Source: Cepaea nemoralis (lineage: Eukaryota; Mollusca; Gastropoda; Stylommatophora; Helicidae). Taken from it: 64,000 nt of DNA. Shown in pieces: positions 34,540 through 45,965 of the stretch; the stretch's first letter is position 1; each line of letters starts with the position of its first letter. Below the pieces are notes generated by a model. It made no database searches, was not told where the DNA came from, and worked only from the letters and a program-made list of their open reading frames with translations. Both the position numbers and the translations under genes were made by a program. The DNA lies in contig JACEFZ010018318.1 in the NCBI GenBank assembly GCA_014155875.1, positions 124,001-188,000 of the forward strand, written 5' to 3'.

Positions 34540-34795
34540 TGTATATCACATAGCAGTGCTCTGTTGTGATGACATAGAGAGTGCTATGATGGATATAGAG
34601 GGATGTGATGACATAGAGAATGATGTGATGACACAGAAAGTGATGAGATGACATAGAAAGTGATGTGATGAACATAGAGAGTGCTGTGATGGCTAGCGAG
34701 TGCTGTGATGGCATAAAGAGTGCTGTGATGGCTAGAGTGATGAGATGACATAGCGATTGCTGTGATGAATATAGAGTGATGTGATGAATGTGATG
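34540..34795. repeat. GATGTGATGACATAGAGAGT satellite, left part
   Basis: Short units built from GTGATGTGATGACATAGAGA and GTGCTGTGATGGCTAGAGA. Continues at 36384. Confidence 0.85.
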
Positions 34796-35924
34796 AGACG
34801 CTTTGGCACATCCAAAAGATATATATTTAATCCCACCAGAGAATAATCTGAGTCCCCAGCAAAGGAATCCATAATTTCTGTAAATCTAGTCTGAGGAAAC
34901 TTTGATGTCCAGATCAAACGTAAAGCTCAGACACCACAGCACCTGTCGGCGGCACTATCAAAGGTTGAAAACTTGCATTGTTTTCAGCAGAAGGGAAGAG
35001 AAAGACACAAAGTGTGAAATCTGGACAGATTGAAATCCTTGGGTTTCCTAGCGAGAAATGCCAGCCCTCTCCCTTTGCTGACACCAAGACTTAACATGAC
35101 GTCTAGATATGGCGACGCCACTCAGAGGAAAATCCCGTGTGATCTTAAGATGGCAATTGAATGCAGGCCTAACACCTACCTAAATTCCAGACATTGCAGA
35201 GCCTGTACAACGTCTGTAGTTACCACAAAAAGGGAGTAGGAACAGAAGCTTAACACCACCTTACGTTCAGCTGGATTTAACTTGTGAAGCAGCTACGGTA
35301 ATTTAGGGAGATAAAGAAAGCGAGAATGTAACAGCAGATTGAAACTTGTGCATGTCATAACGTCAAGTACATTCCATGGGAAGTGAAATGAAGCATTGTT
35401 TCAGACACGTGGCGGCGGAGAGGCAGTCAATTTGATTGACAGATGAAACTACAGTTCACAGGAAAGGAGAGGAGGGGTGAAAAGAATTTGGGACTTTATA
35501 TGTCCTGGTAACCTGTCCAATGTTGGAAATAGGTGGAATTAACAAATATGGGACATAGTAATTAGGGCGCCAAGGAAACTGGGAGCAGTGAAGATGGAAA
35601 CCACGTCAGGAATGAACAGAATAAAAACTACCAGTATGGCCTACCAGCCTCAGAAGCACATATAGCATTCCTAGGATACCTACATGGGAAGATATTAACA
35701 TCTTGTTTCGTCTGACTTAAAGATTGAAGTCCAGTGATGGGATTTCCTAAGCTATAAACTCATCTCTCTTAGAAGCCACGGATAGTCATTAACTCATATC
35801 AGGGAGTGACTGAACCTATGTTGAAGGGAACAATTTGGACTCATTCAAGTTGACAGGGAACTGCGTCTCACCGGGGGAAGCATGACCTATGTGCCCTCTT
35901 TACCAGATGAGTTATGTATACCAT
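34796..35924. other. Unassigned 1.1-kb block inside the satellite
   Basis: It interrupts the GATGTGATGACATAG satellite together with the LINE at 35925-36383, so it is an insertion, but I find no TG/CA ends, ORF or known motif. The GC level is higher than in the flanks. Confidence 0.4.
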
Positions 35925-36383
35925 ATTATAATCATCATCATCATCATATTATCATCAAGAATATCAATAATAAACAATTGTTGTATTTTAAACTCAGTTT
36001 AATTTTTTAAGAATATGCCCATTTACTTGTATATCACATTGTGTTATTTCCTTCTTCCCAGTGATGATCATAATCTGTGTCTTCTTAATATTCAGTTCTA
36101 ACCCTAGTTGTTCACTGTGTGCAACAACCGCATCTACTAAATGTTGCAGATTCTGTTCATTGTCTGCAATCAAGACTGTAGCATCTGCATATCTAATGTT
36201 ATTGATGTATCTTCCCCCAACGTAGATTCCTTCCATATCTTCTATATTTCTGAAAATATTTTCACTGTACAGGGAAAAAAGATCTGAAGACATAACACAT
36301 CCCTGTCTCACACCTCTTTTAATAGGCTGATATTGACCTACTTCGTTATAAATTCTGATGGCAGCTTGTTGTTTCCAATATAT
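35925..36383 (-). mobile_element. RTE-like LINE RT fragment, minus strand
   Basis: The minus strand reads IKRGVRQGCVMSSDLFSLYS, then IRYADATVLIADNEQNLQHL, where the catalytic YADD is YADA, then ELNIKKTQIMIITGKKEITQ. The tail on the left is an ATCATCATCATC run (35930-35946). This is the third copy of the 14868 family in the window. Confidence 0.8.
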
Positions 36384-37005
36384 AGTGTGCTGTGATGAAT
36401 ATAGAGTGATGTGATGATATTGAGTGTGATGTGATGATAGAGTGTGATGTGATGGCATTGAGAGTGCTGTGATGACATAGAGAGTGATGTGATGACATAG
36501 TACTGTGATGGCTAGAGAGTGCTGTGTTGGCTAGAGAGTGATGTGATGACATAGAGAGTGATGTGATGGCTAGAGAGTGCTGTGTTGGCTAGAGAGTGAT
36601 GTGATGACATAGAGAGTGATGTGATGGCTAGAGAGTGCTGTGTTGGCTAGAAAGTGATGTGATGACATAGAGAGTGATGTGATGACATAGAGAGTGATGT
36701 GATGACATAGTGCTGTGATGGCTAGAGAGTGCTGTGTTGGCTAGAGAGTGCTGTGTTGGCTAGAGAGTGATGTGATGACATAGAGAGTGATGTGATGGCT
36801 AGAGAGTGCTGTGTTGGCTAGAGAGTGATGTGATGACATAGAGAGTGATGTGATGGCTAGAGAGTGCTGTGTTGGCTAGAGAGTGATGTGATGACATAGA
36901 GAGTGATGTGATGGCTAGAGAGTGATGTGATGACATAGAGAGTGATGTGATGACACAGAGAGTGTTATAATGGCTAAAGAGTGATGTGATGACATAGAGA
37001 GTGTC
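36384..37005. repeat. GATGTGATGACATAGAGAGT satellite, right part
   Basis: About 30 short units with GTGATGTGATGACATAGAGA alternating with GTGATGGCTAGAGAGTGCTG and TGTTGGCTAGAGA. Confidence 0.9.
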
Positions 37006-37565
37006 ATATGACAGGGCTCATGTGAATTATATTAATGAAAAAAAATTACAAAGAAATAACCATTAGCTTAAATTATGTTAACTATCACCACATTTCAAAC
37101 AATCAAACATATATAGTAACACATGGGATAGTTCAATAATCAAAGCATTCCTTAAAACATCGTTGCTTGCACAATTGATCTTCATCGATGCCAACTTTCT
37201 TGAACTGCGATGTGTGACTGAGTCATATTTTGTCTTCATAGACCTACATATGTCGACATCCATATATCCAAAGCAAGCAGCAGTCAACTTGAGCTTGTTT
37301 ACATCTCCATAGAGTTTGTCTTCAAATGCAGTGGGTGTAGGCTAAAATATTTGAATGAATCACACATAATAATTTAGCAAACAACGACAATTTCAGGCTC
37401 CAGCGTAACTTTTTTGTTGTAGCATTATTGATCAAGAACCTAGGGCCATATTCTTTTCACGCTTAGGGACTTGGTAAACTGCATCTTTATTACAATGCCA
37501 GCATATCTGTCATGGGTCCACCTGTCACTGAGAGCTAACACTGTAATTTGTGTCTTTGTTTTCAG
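37006..37565. other. Intron 9 end, nothing recognised
   Basis: No motif. GTTTACATCTCCATAGAGTT and CAAATGCAGTGGGTGTAGGC near 37300 resemble 38603-38645, so a dispersed repeat piece may be present. Confidence 0.4.
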
Positions 37566-37865
37566 GAATTCCTGGAAATGATGGTCGTGCTGGATTTCCA
37601 GGAAGACAAGGTCCTAAAGGTGAGCCTGGGCTCAAAGGTGAGCCTGGGCTCACGATTCCTGGACCTCGAGGTGCTCCTGGTTTGAATGGTTTAGATGGTA
37701 TTCCTGGTAGTAAAGGCCAGCGAGGTCCTGTTGGTCTACCTGGCGCCCCTGGTGACTCAGAAAAGGGATTCCCAGGTCCCGTTGGAGATAAAGGTGTGAG
37801 GGGTGTTGAGGGAAATAATGGTCTGCCTGGACGAGATGCACGCCCTGGTATACCTGGGCTAAAAG
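37566..37865 (+). CDS. Collagen IV-like exon j (99 codons plus split Gly at both ends)
   Basis: The acceptor is GTCTTTGTTTTCAG and the donor GTGAGT, phase 1 to 1, 300 bp, the longest exon here. It runs from GIPGNDGRAGFPGRQGPK to GRDARPGIPGLK. Interruptions are GLTIP, GDSEK and GRDARP. An 18-bp direct duplication (AAAGGTGAGCCTGGGCTC twice, about 37616-37651) makes GEPGLKGEPGL and abuts the GLTIP break. A 188-codon reading frame on the opposite strand (38091-37525) is an antisense shadow. Confidence 0.95.
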
Positions 37866-38041
37866 GTGAGTGACACACATTTGAAAAATATCTTATGTTG
37901 GTAGATTTATTTGTAAGATTTAAATTAACTGTTGCATAGTATGCTTTGTTTGTTTCTTTCTTTCTTCTTTGTTCGTCTAGAATGTTTGTTTTGGATGTAA
38001 ATGTGCTGTGTCTGCTTACACTTACAGCAGAGTTGTGATAT

Positions 38042-40800
38042 TTGTGCCTTTCAGCTGACACATCCGACTTCTTCAGGCATTTTCTGACCAAGTTAACATA
38101 TCTGGGTGCTTCATAGGACGTTTGACTCTCACTTTTGTGGTGTTATCTCCACCCCAGCTGGTCCAATTAGAACAGTTGAAGACATCCTGGTCAGTCCTCA
38201 AGGGAAAGCAGGGGCAGACAATGGGCATTCTCCACCATCCATAACTGCAGAGCCGACACAAAGCGCTTTGGTACTGGGCTCAACTATGGAATTGCCACGT
38301 GTTGCTCATGGCTGCTTAGCCTCCCTTCCATACATTGGCCCTTTTGTTCACCACAGGCTATTCCTCCGAAAACCAGAAGAATGCAGTCTGAGGATGACAT
38401 CCACACAATGAGCTTTTGATTCAGACTTTCCACATAATGGATTCACTGGCCAAGCAATATTCCATTTTGTGCCACTGGGATGCTTTTGCCACCAATATAC
38501 CTGTAGCATGAAGTGTGGCATGCTAGAAACTTCTTCTTCATACACCTTCAGATGTCAACCTGAATGCAGTTAAAGAAACCAGCAGTCAACGTGAGTTTGT
38601 TGAATCTCCATAGAGCTTGTCCTCAAATGAAACAGGTGTAGGCCAAAATAATTTTCTTTGTTCTGCACATATTGGACACTCCCGCAGCAAAATGTCTAGC
38701 TGTTATTTTACCAGTTCCACAATTACATTAATCAGTATCTCCCATCTTTAGTGTATTTCAGTCTCTTATTTCCTGTGCGGAGTCTGAAGAATGATACTTA
38801 TTCACTTCGGTCGAGTTTGTAACATGCATTATCTTTCTGATGGCTTGGGTGCTCTGATTCCCATTTGGTTCTATAAGTACTTTTTATAAACCTCTTTGCC
38901 TCATTATAGATTATGTCTATGTCAGGCTTTTGCCAAACTTTTAGCCTCTTTATTTCCAGGTATACTGCAATGTGATGGGATTAACTGTATTACAATTTCT
39001 GATATAGTCCATGGAGTGCGACTCTTAGGTCTGCTAGTTCTGTGCTGTTTTTGCTCTTCAGTATTGGAACAGCTGGCTTTGCATCCATGAAGATAGCTAT
39101 GTGTTTTTCTTTATTTTCCTCCATCAAGAGCATTTCTGTTGCAGTTTTCAAAGCCTCTAGCTCTGCTTTGAAGTTACTTGAGAATTTTCCAGTTGCAAAT
39201 GACTGTTTTCTTTGCTCCATTATTTAGATTTAGGAGAATTCTTTTTCCTTCATTTTCTATTGCATTCTTTGCTGATCCATTTGTATATGCATGGATCCAG
39301 GTGCTACTTGGGTAATGTTCTTTTATGTAGTTTAGGGCTATGTTTCTTCTTTCTGTTTCACTCTTAGTGTTCTTTTTTTTCTCAATACCAGGAATGTTTT
39401 CTATCATCTCAGGCAAATGCTGCTGTCTCCAGGCTGAGAACTTGTGTGCATTGTAAATAGGTTTGAGTGGTGATATATTAAGTTGAGGATCTGTCTTAAA
39501 ATTTCTAAAATGTTGCTTCATTTGAGTCTTCACTTTCCAAGACCATTAAACCTTTTATACATGGGGTGGTCTGTCAATCCTCTAAATTGTTCTGCTTGTT
39601 ACTAAGCTTTACAATCTCTTCTATCCTGCATCGGTTGTAAAGAAGTGATCTTTTCTAGTTAACTAATAGGTGTTGTCTTCAGGCCTCCAGTTATGATCTG
39701 CATTCCTTGACTTTGGTCTCACTTTATTTTTAAAGTTTGACTTAGCTGCTGTTGCCCAAGCTGCAAAGCTGTATTCCAGTTCTGGCCTCACCTGTCCAGT
39801 ATACAGCTTCTTGAGAACTTGCTAATTTGATCTTCTTCTTGTACAAGTAAGCTTTTTCTTGATTGCTATTCTTTGCCTTGCACTTGTTAGATTTTTCTCA
39901 ACCTGTATCTTCCATGTCAGGTAATGATGAAAAGTTACTCATAGGTATGGGGAAGCTTCAAATGAAAACCTTAAATGTTTGTTGTTGTTGTTGTTGTTGC
40001 TGTTGTGTGAATATATTCAGAAAAAGTAAAGAAGAAATGTATCATTTTTTGATATAGTCACCACTGCGTTCAGTGCAAGTCCTCCAGCAATGATAAAGTG
40101 CTTGGATTCCTGTAGAAAAAATGTCTCTTTGTTGTATTTATAACTACTCTTGCACCACTTGCTGTAACCCTTCATTGGACCGAACAGTTTTGAAACTTTC
40201 TACAAAAGTTTTGAAACGTTCTACTCAACTCATACACTTGCTGGACTGACACGCATGCATCACCATACTGGACCTTCATTCATGATTTCTATAGGTTTCA
40301 ACTCTTCACTGATAAAAAACAACAACAGATAACGGAATGCTGTTCCTCTTTGGTGCATGTCAAAAGTGGGGTGGCCATCTTTAAACTGTCCTTATGATGT
40401 CTCCATGTTAATCTGCACCATGATGTCACATGCTTTACACTCTTAACATTCTTAACAACAATATTGACAGGTTACAAAACAGTGGCATAGTTATTGTAAT
40501 TTTCTATCACTCTATTAAGGTTATGATTTGAATCCCCCGCATTGTTTGGATGGTGAAATATTTTTCTATTCAGTACTAGCCTAGGGTGCTGAGTTTTATT
40601 TGAGAGTGAGAACACTGTGCATGTTGTTTTCTCCTTACTTATCTTCACTAGCCATGTATTTGACAGTTTCTCTAGCACAAATAAGGCTTGCTGCATTCTA
40701 CTGTTAGCTGTACTAATATATTCTTCTGATGTCCATATGTCTTGGGCATCTGCAAAGGAGGATGTGTGTACTCTGGAATATTATCTGTGATGTCTTTTAT
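38042..40800 (-). mobile_element. RNase H-bearing I/Jockey-like LINE, minus strand, with nested mariner
   Basis: From right to left the minus strand gives the SFADAQDIWTS motif C remnant (about 40760, FADD altered), QQALFVLEKLSNTWLVKISK, LPEMIENIPGIEKKKNTKSE, HAYTNGSAKNAIENEG (the RNase H YTDGS with D to N), SSNFKAELEALKTATEMLL and IAIFMDAKPAVPILKSKNST, then the 3' UTR ending near 38042. It matches the plus-strand copy at 41095-45300 throughout. The RNase H first catalytic Asp is lost. Confidence 0.8.
39975..40455 (-). mobile_element. Internally deleted mariner-type DNA transposon, minus strand
   Basis: The minus strand encodes TCTKEEQHSVI, ELKPIEI, KVQYGDACVSVQQVYELSRT and, after a jump, FFYRNPSTL... 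/ CTERSGDYIKK with a stop. These are N-terminal helix-turn-helix pieces and the last residues of a mariner-like transposase, so the whole DDD catalytic centre is missing. A GTTGTTGTTG repeat flanks it. It sits within the LINE at 38042-40800 and so is younger. Family resemblance is from memory. Confidence 0.6.
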
Positions 40801-41094
40801 AATGAATAGGAATAAGAAATAATAGGAATAATGGAATAAAGGCGGTTAAAGAACCTCCTCTTGGGGAACACTTTGCTCCATCAGCATGTTGTTTTTTGCT
40901 GGTTTGTCATTGTACTTTTGTCCTGGCAGTTCAGAATCAGGGTTTGATTCCAGAGAGGGAGCATGAGGAATGGCTACCACATCCAAGAAAAGCAGCAGGC
41001 AGGCAGCTTACCCATTCCCGACACAGGGAGGTAATGATGAAAATTAACAATACGGTACACTATCAAGGCCCTGTAATTTGAATGAGTACACTTT
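40801..41094. other. Spacer between two head-to-head LINEs
   Basis: No domain recognised. It contains CAGTTCAGAATCAGGGTTTG (tRNA-like B-box-like words) but no full structure. Confidence 0.35.
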
Positions 41095-44000
41095 AAACCC
41101 TTAATGGTCAATCGCAAATTCTCAGTCAGAGGATATCAGGCCACACGTTTCGACCACGAAGGACACAAAGGAGGAGTTCTAATACTTACATGAAATACAA
41201 TACCTTGCAGAAAAGTATCTGTGACCTCTGACAACCAAATGGAAATTATAGGTGTTGATATAATGATAAAGGACGTAAAAATAAGAATTTACAATCTGTA
41301 TAGCCCAGCTGATTAAGAACCTTACACTCTCAAACATGAAAATAACTGACACAAAACTGCATTATTGTCAGAGACTTTAATAGCCGTTCAGAAAGATGTG
41401 GATACCCAGATACTGACAAAAGAGGAGATGAAGTGGAGGACTGGGAAATAGACTCATATCTTCATCTACTCAACAAAGCGGATGACACATCGAGATGGTT
41501 TACCACTTCTACTCCAGACTTAGCTTTCTGCACAGGAGACATCCTCCACACAATCGATCGCCATGTGCTTGACCAATTAGCAGGTAGTGACCACAGACCA
41601 ATCAAGCTTGAAATGAATATGGAGTATGTTCCACAGGAGCAAAAGCCTTTGCCCCGCTGGAATTACAAACGAGCAGATTGTGACAGATTTGCCATACTAA
41701 CAGACAAATATTGTGAAAACATAAATACACGATATGGCAACATGAAGCAAATTGTGGAAAGTCTAACCAGAGCAATAATACAGGCGGCCACTGAGTCTAT
41801 TTCAAGAGGAGCAAGGAAAAATTACAAACCATACTGGACTGAAGAACTACAAATTTTGGAGGACAAAGTTGAAGATGCCAGAAAGACAGCAGAGAGAGAA
41901 CAAACAACTGAAGCAAACATCTCTCTCAAAGCCATCTCAGCAAAATATAAAAGAACAGTAAATCAAACAACAAGCGATTGTTAGAGGGAAATAACAGAAA
42001 ACCTGAACTTTGACAGGGATGGAAACAAACTATGGAAACTAGTGAAAGCCATGAACAATGAAGGACCTAGAAACAAACAAATAAGAATTAAACAAGGATA
42101 TGCCTTGTTTACAGGAAAAAAAGGCTGCAAATGCACTAATGGAACACAATGCCAGTGCAAATCACATTGATATTACAATCGAACAGAAGAAAGCAATCAA
42201 AGATAAACAGATACATCATAGTAATACAGAGACAACAGCAGAATATATGATGGCAAATCTAACAATGGAAGAAATGGAACAGGCAATGAATACCCTGAAA
42301 AAGAAGAAATCACCAGGAAAGGATGGAATCACAAATGAAATGCTAATAAGACTAGGCACTAAGGCAAAAAAGAAACTACTAGCAGTCCTAAATTACAGCT
42401 GGAAGAGAGGATTAGTCCCACAGGCATGGAAGGAAGCTATGCTAATACCAGTCCCAAAGAAAGGAAAAGACCTGGAAGAACCAAATGGCTATTGACCTAT
42501 CAGTCTACTTAGCTAGTGTAGGAAAATTAATGGAATGCATTATCAGTGGCAGGCTAACATGGCATCTGGAAGAAAACCAACTCTTAACATCTCACCAAGC
42601 AGGTTTCAGAAAGTACAGATCCACTGAAGATCAAATAACCTATATAGCTCAGGAAATAGAGGATGCCTTCCAAGAGAAAAAGCACACACTAGCGGTCTGG
42701 ATAGATTTAGAAAAAGCATTTGATAAAGTATGGAAGGAAGGACTGAAAGTAAAACTGCAAAAAATGCATGTTTGTGGGAAAATGTACAAATGGATCAGCC
42801 ACTACCTTGAGAACAGAGACAAAAGTATGAGGACAAACCAGCAAAATGATGCTGTTGGAGCAAGGTGTCCCCCAAGGAGGAGTTCTTTCACCAACATTAT
42901 TCCTAGCATATATAAATGACATCACGGAAAATTTTCCAGCCAGAGTACACACATACTCCTTTGCAGATGACCTAGCCATATGGACATCTGAAGAATATAT
43001 TAGTACAGCTAACAGCAGAATACAGCAAGCCTTATTAGCGCTAGAGGACTGGTCAAAATCATGGCTAGTGAAGATAAGTGAGGAGAAAACAACATGCACA
43101 GTGTTCTCCCTCTCAAATAAAACTCAGCAACCTAAGCTGGTATTGAATGGAAAAATATTGCGCCATGAAGAAAATCCAAACTATCTAGGAGTCACCTTTG
43201 ATCGTCGCCTGACATGGAAGACACAGGTTGAGAAAAATCGAACAAGAGCAAGGCAAAGAATGGCAATCATGAAAAAGCTTGCTGGTACAACTGTGGGGAG
43301 CAGATGAGAAAGTTCTCAAGAAGTTATATACTGGACGGGTGAGGCCAGTACTGGAATATGGCAATGCAGCTTGGGCAACAGCAGCTAAGTCAAACTTTAA
43401 CAAAATAAGTAGAGTCCAAAATCAAGGAATGCGAATCATAACTGGAAGCCTGAAGACAACGCCTATTAATGAACTAGAAAAGATCACTTGTTTACAACCA
43501 ATGCAGGATAGAAGAGATAGCAGAGCCCAGCAACAAGCAGAAAAATTTAGAAGATTGACAGACTACCCTATGTATAACAGGTTTAATGGTTTTGGAAAGG
43601 GAAGACTGAAGCGTAGCAACTTTGTAGAAACTGCAAAATGAAAGATTAGGGCAGATCCCATACTTAACATATCAACAGTCAAACCCATTTACAATGCACA
43701 CAAATTCCTAGCTTAGAGACAGCAGCAACTGCCTGAGATGATAAAAAACATTCCTGGTATTGAGAAAAAGAACACTCAGAATGAAACCGAAAGAAGAAAA
43801 ATAACCCTAAACTACATACAAGAACATTACCCAAGTAGCAATTGGACCCATGAATATACAGATGGATCAGCCAAAAATTCAATAGAAAATGGAGGAGGAG
43901 GAATTCTCCTAAATTTAAAAAATGGAGTGAAAAAAACACAGTCAGTGGCAACTGGAACATTTTCAAGTAACTTCAAAGCAGAGATAGAGGCTTTGAAAAC

Positions 44001-45300
44001 TGCAGCAGAAATGCTCTTGATGGAAGAAAATAAAGAGAAGCAAATAGCTATCTTCACAGATGCAAAGTCAGCTGTCTCAATACTGAAGAGAAAAAACAGC
44101 ACAGAACTAGCTGACCTAAGAGCAGCACTCCATGGTCTATGCCAGAAATCCAAAAAAGTTGTAATACAGTGAATCCCAGTATACCTGGAAATGAAGAGGC
44201 TGATAGACTAGCAAAAGAGGGCGGACGACTACCACAGCCTGACATAGGCATAACCTAGAATGAGGCAAAAAGGTCTATAAAAAGCACTTATAGAACCAAA
44301 TGGGAATCAGTGCATCCAGGCCACCAGAAGGATGATGCATATTACAAACTCGACTGAAGAGAACAAGTAGCAATCTTCAGACACCGCATAGGACATAACA
44401 GGCTGAAATACCACTTGTTCAATAAACTAAAGATAGGAGATACCAATGAATGTAATTGTGGAACTGGTAAAATGACAGCTAAACATTTGCTGCATGAGTG
44501 CCCAATATATGCAGAGCAGAGAAAGATATTTTGGCCCACATCTGCTTCATTTGAGGACAAGCTCTATGGAGATATCAACAAGCTCAAATTGACTGCAGCT
44601 TACTTTAACTACATTCAGGTTGACATCTAAAGGTGCATGAAGAAGTATTTAGACTGCCACACTTCATACCACAGGTATGTCGGTCACAAAAGCGTCCCAG
44701 AGGCATGAAATGGAATATTGCTTGGATAGCAAATCCATTACGCGGAAAGTCCGAATCGAAAGCTCACTGTATGGGCTTCATAAAAGGTGGGAAAAGTGTC
44801 TTTGTTGCACGAAATGGAATATTGCTTGGATAGCAAATCCATTATGTGGAAAGTCTGAATCAAAAGCTCACTGTGTGGATTTCATCTGCAGACTGCTTTC
44901 TTCTGGTTACCGGAAGAACAGCCTATGGTGAATGGAAGGCCCAATATACGGAAGTGAGGCTAAGCAGCTATGTGCAGGACATGATGATTTCTTGGGTGAG
45001 CCCAGTACCAGAGCGCTTTGTGTCGGCTCTGCAATTATGGAAGCCTTCTTGGATGGTGGGGAATGCCCCTACCCCTGCCTTCCCTTGAGGACTGACCAGG
45101 ATGCCTTTTGCTGTTCTAAATGGCCAACTGGGATTGGGGATAACACCACAACAGTGAGAGTCAAACTTCCTAAGAAGCCTCCGGGAAGGTTAACCCAGTC
45201 AAAAAATGCCTGCAGAAGTCGGATGTGTTGGCCTAACGGTGCAAGAACACAGCTCTACTGTAAACAGGCACAATGCAATCACGTCTGAAAAAAAAACAAC
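41095..45300 (+). mobile_element. RNase H-bearing I/Jockey-like LINE, nearly full ORF2, plus strand
   Basis: Reading through several frame breaks the domains are in order. The endonuclease has RDFNSRSERCGYPDTDKRG and LDQLAGSDHRPIKLEM. The RT has SPGKDGITNEMLIRLG, NQLLTSHQAGFRKYRSTEDQ, WIDLEKAFDKVWKEGL (motif A), GVPQGGVLSPTLFLAYINDI (motif B) and SFADDLAIW (motif C). The RNase H has EYTDGSAKNSIENGG, FKAEIEALKTAAEM and IFTDAKSAVSIL, then GNEEADRLAKEGGRLPQPD after a frame break. The cysteine tail is NECNCGTGKMTAKHLLHECP. The 3' UTR (44640-45290) has a partial tandem duplication and ends A-rich. It is a pseudogene, as stops or frameshifts lie between most domains. The EN-RT-RNase H order is that of I/Jockey-group LINEs; exact clade unknown. 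Confidence 0.9.
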
Positions 45301-45324
45301 AACTCCGGATGAATGCAGAAGAAA

Positions 45325-45497
45325 AAACCTTTTAACGAGGATCTATTGGAAGGAAAGTCTGGTGTCAGCAGCCACAGTAATTCCAGCTCCAATAGCGTAT
45401 ATTAAAGTTGTTGCAATAAATAAGCTCATAGTTGGATCTCAGGTGCAGGTGGATGGTCCGGCTCATGCTGGTTCCTTCCCTACCGTCTGCTGGCTCT
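45325..45497 (+). pseudogene. 18S rRNA fragment (530-loop region)
   Basis: TAACGAGGATCTATTGGA, TAATTCCAGCTCCAATAGCG, TATATTAAAGTTGTTGCA, AGTTGGATCTCAGGTGCAGG and GGTCCGGCTCATGCTGG follow the order and spacing of the central 18S rRNA (helix 18 and downstream) of animals. The normally invariant GCAGCCGCGGTAATTCC reads GCAGCCACAGTAATTCC, so it cannot be functional. Most differences from the sequence I remember are C-to-T or G-to-A. It lies between the A-rich end of one LINE and the broken end of another. Confidence 0.85.
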
Positions 45498-45965
45498 CTC
45501 CCATGGATGCTTTTCGCTGAGCCTGTAGGACTATTCCTCTCTTCCAGCTGCAATTTAGAACTGATAATAGTTTCTTCTTTGCTTTAGTGCCTAGTCCTAT
45601 TAGCATTTCATTTGTGATTCCATCCTTTCCTGGTGATTTATTCATTTTTAGGGTACCTATTACCTGTTCCATTTCTTCCATTTAAAAATTTGCCATCATA
45701 TATTTTGCTGCTGTCTCTGTATTACTATGGTGTATCTGTTTATCTTTGCTTGCTTTTTTCTGTTCTGTTGTGATATCAATGTGGTTTCCACTAGCAATGC
45801 ATTCCATCAGTGGATTTGCATCTGTTTTTCCTGTAATCATGGCTGTTTCTCGTTTAATTCTTATTTGTTTGTTCAAGGTCCCTCATTGTTCATGACTTTC
45901 ACTATTTTCCATGCGAATGTGGTGATGGCGGCGGCAAACTGTTAGCAGTGCCATCTATGTCTTCC
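45498..45965 (-). mobile_element. I/Jockey-like LINE RT N-terminal fragment, minus strand
   Basis: The minus frames 45876-45682 and 45681-45463 read NHIDITTEQKKASKDKQIHH and MEEMEQVIGTLKMNKSPGKD, GITNEMLIGLGTKAKKKLLS, VLNCSWKRGIVLQAQRKASM. These equal the 42150-42440 part of the plus copy. It is truncated at the 18S junction. With the endonuclease piece at 47200-48120 it may be one element split by the insertion at 45966-47085. Confidence 0.8.

Noticed and set aside
37525..38091. 188-codon minus-strand Pro/Gly-rich reading frame
   Set aside because: It is antisense to collagen exon j; Gly-X-Y coding on the plus strand with AG/GT borders explains it fully.
45206..45520. 104-codon plus-strand frame
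   Set aside because: It is translated from a LINE 3' end and an 18S rRNA fragment, not a gene.
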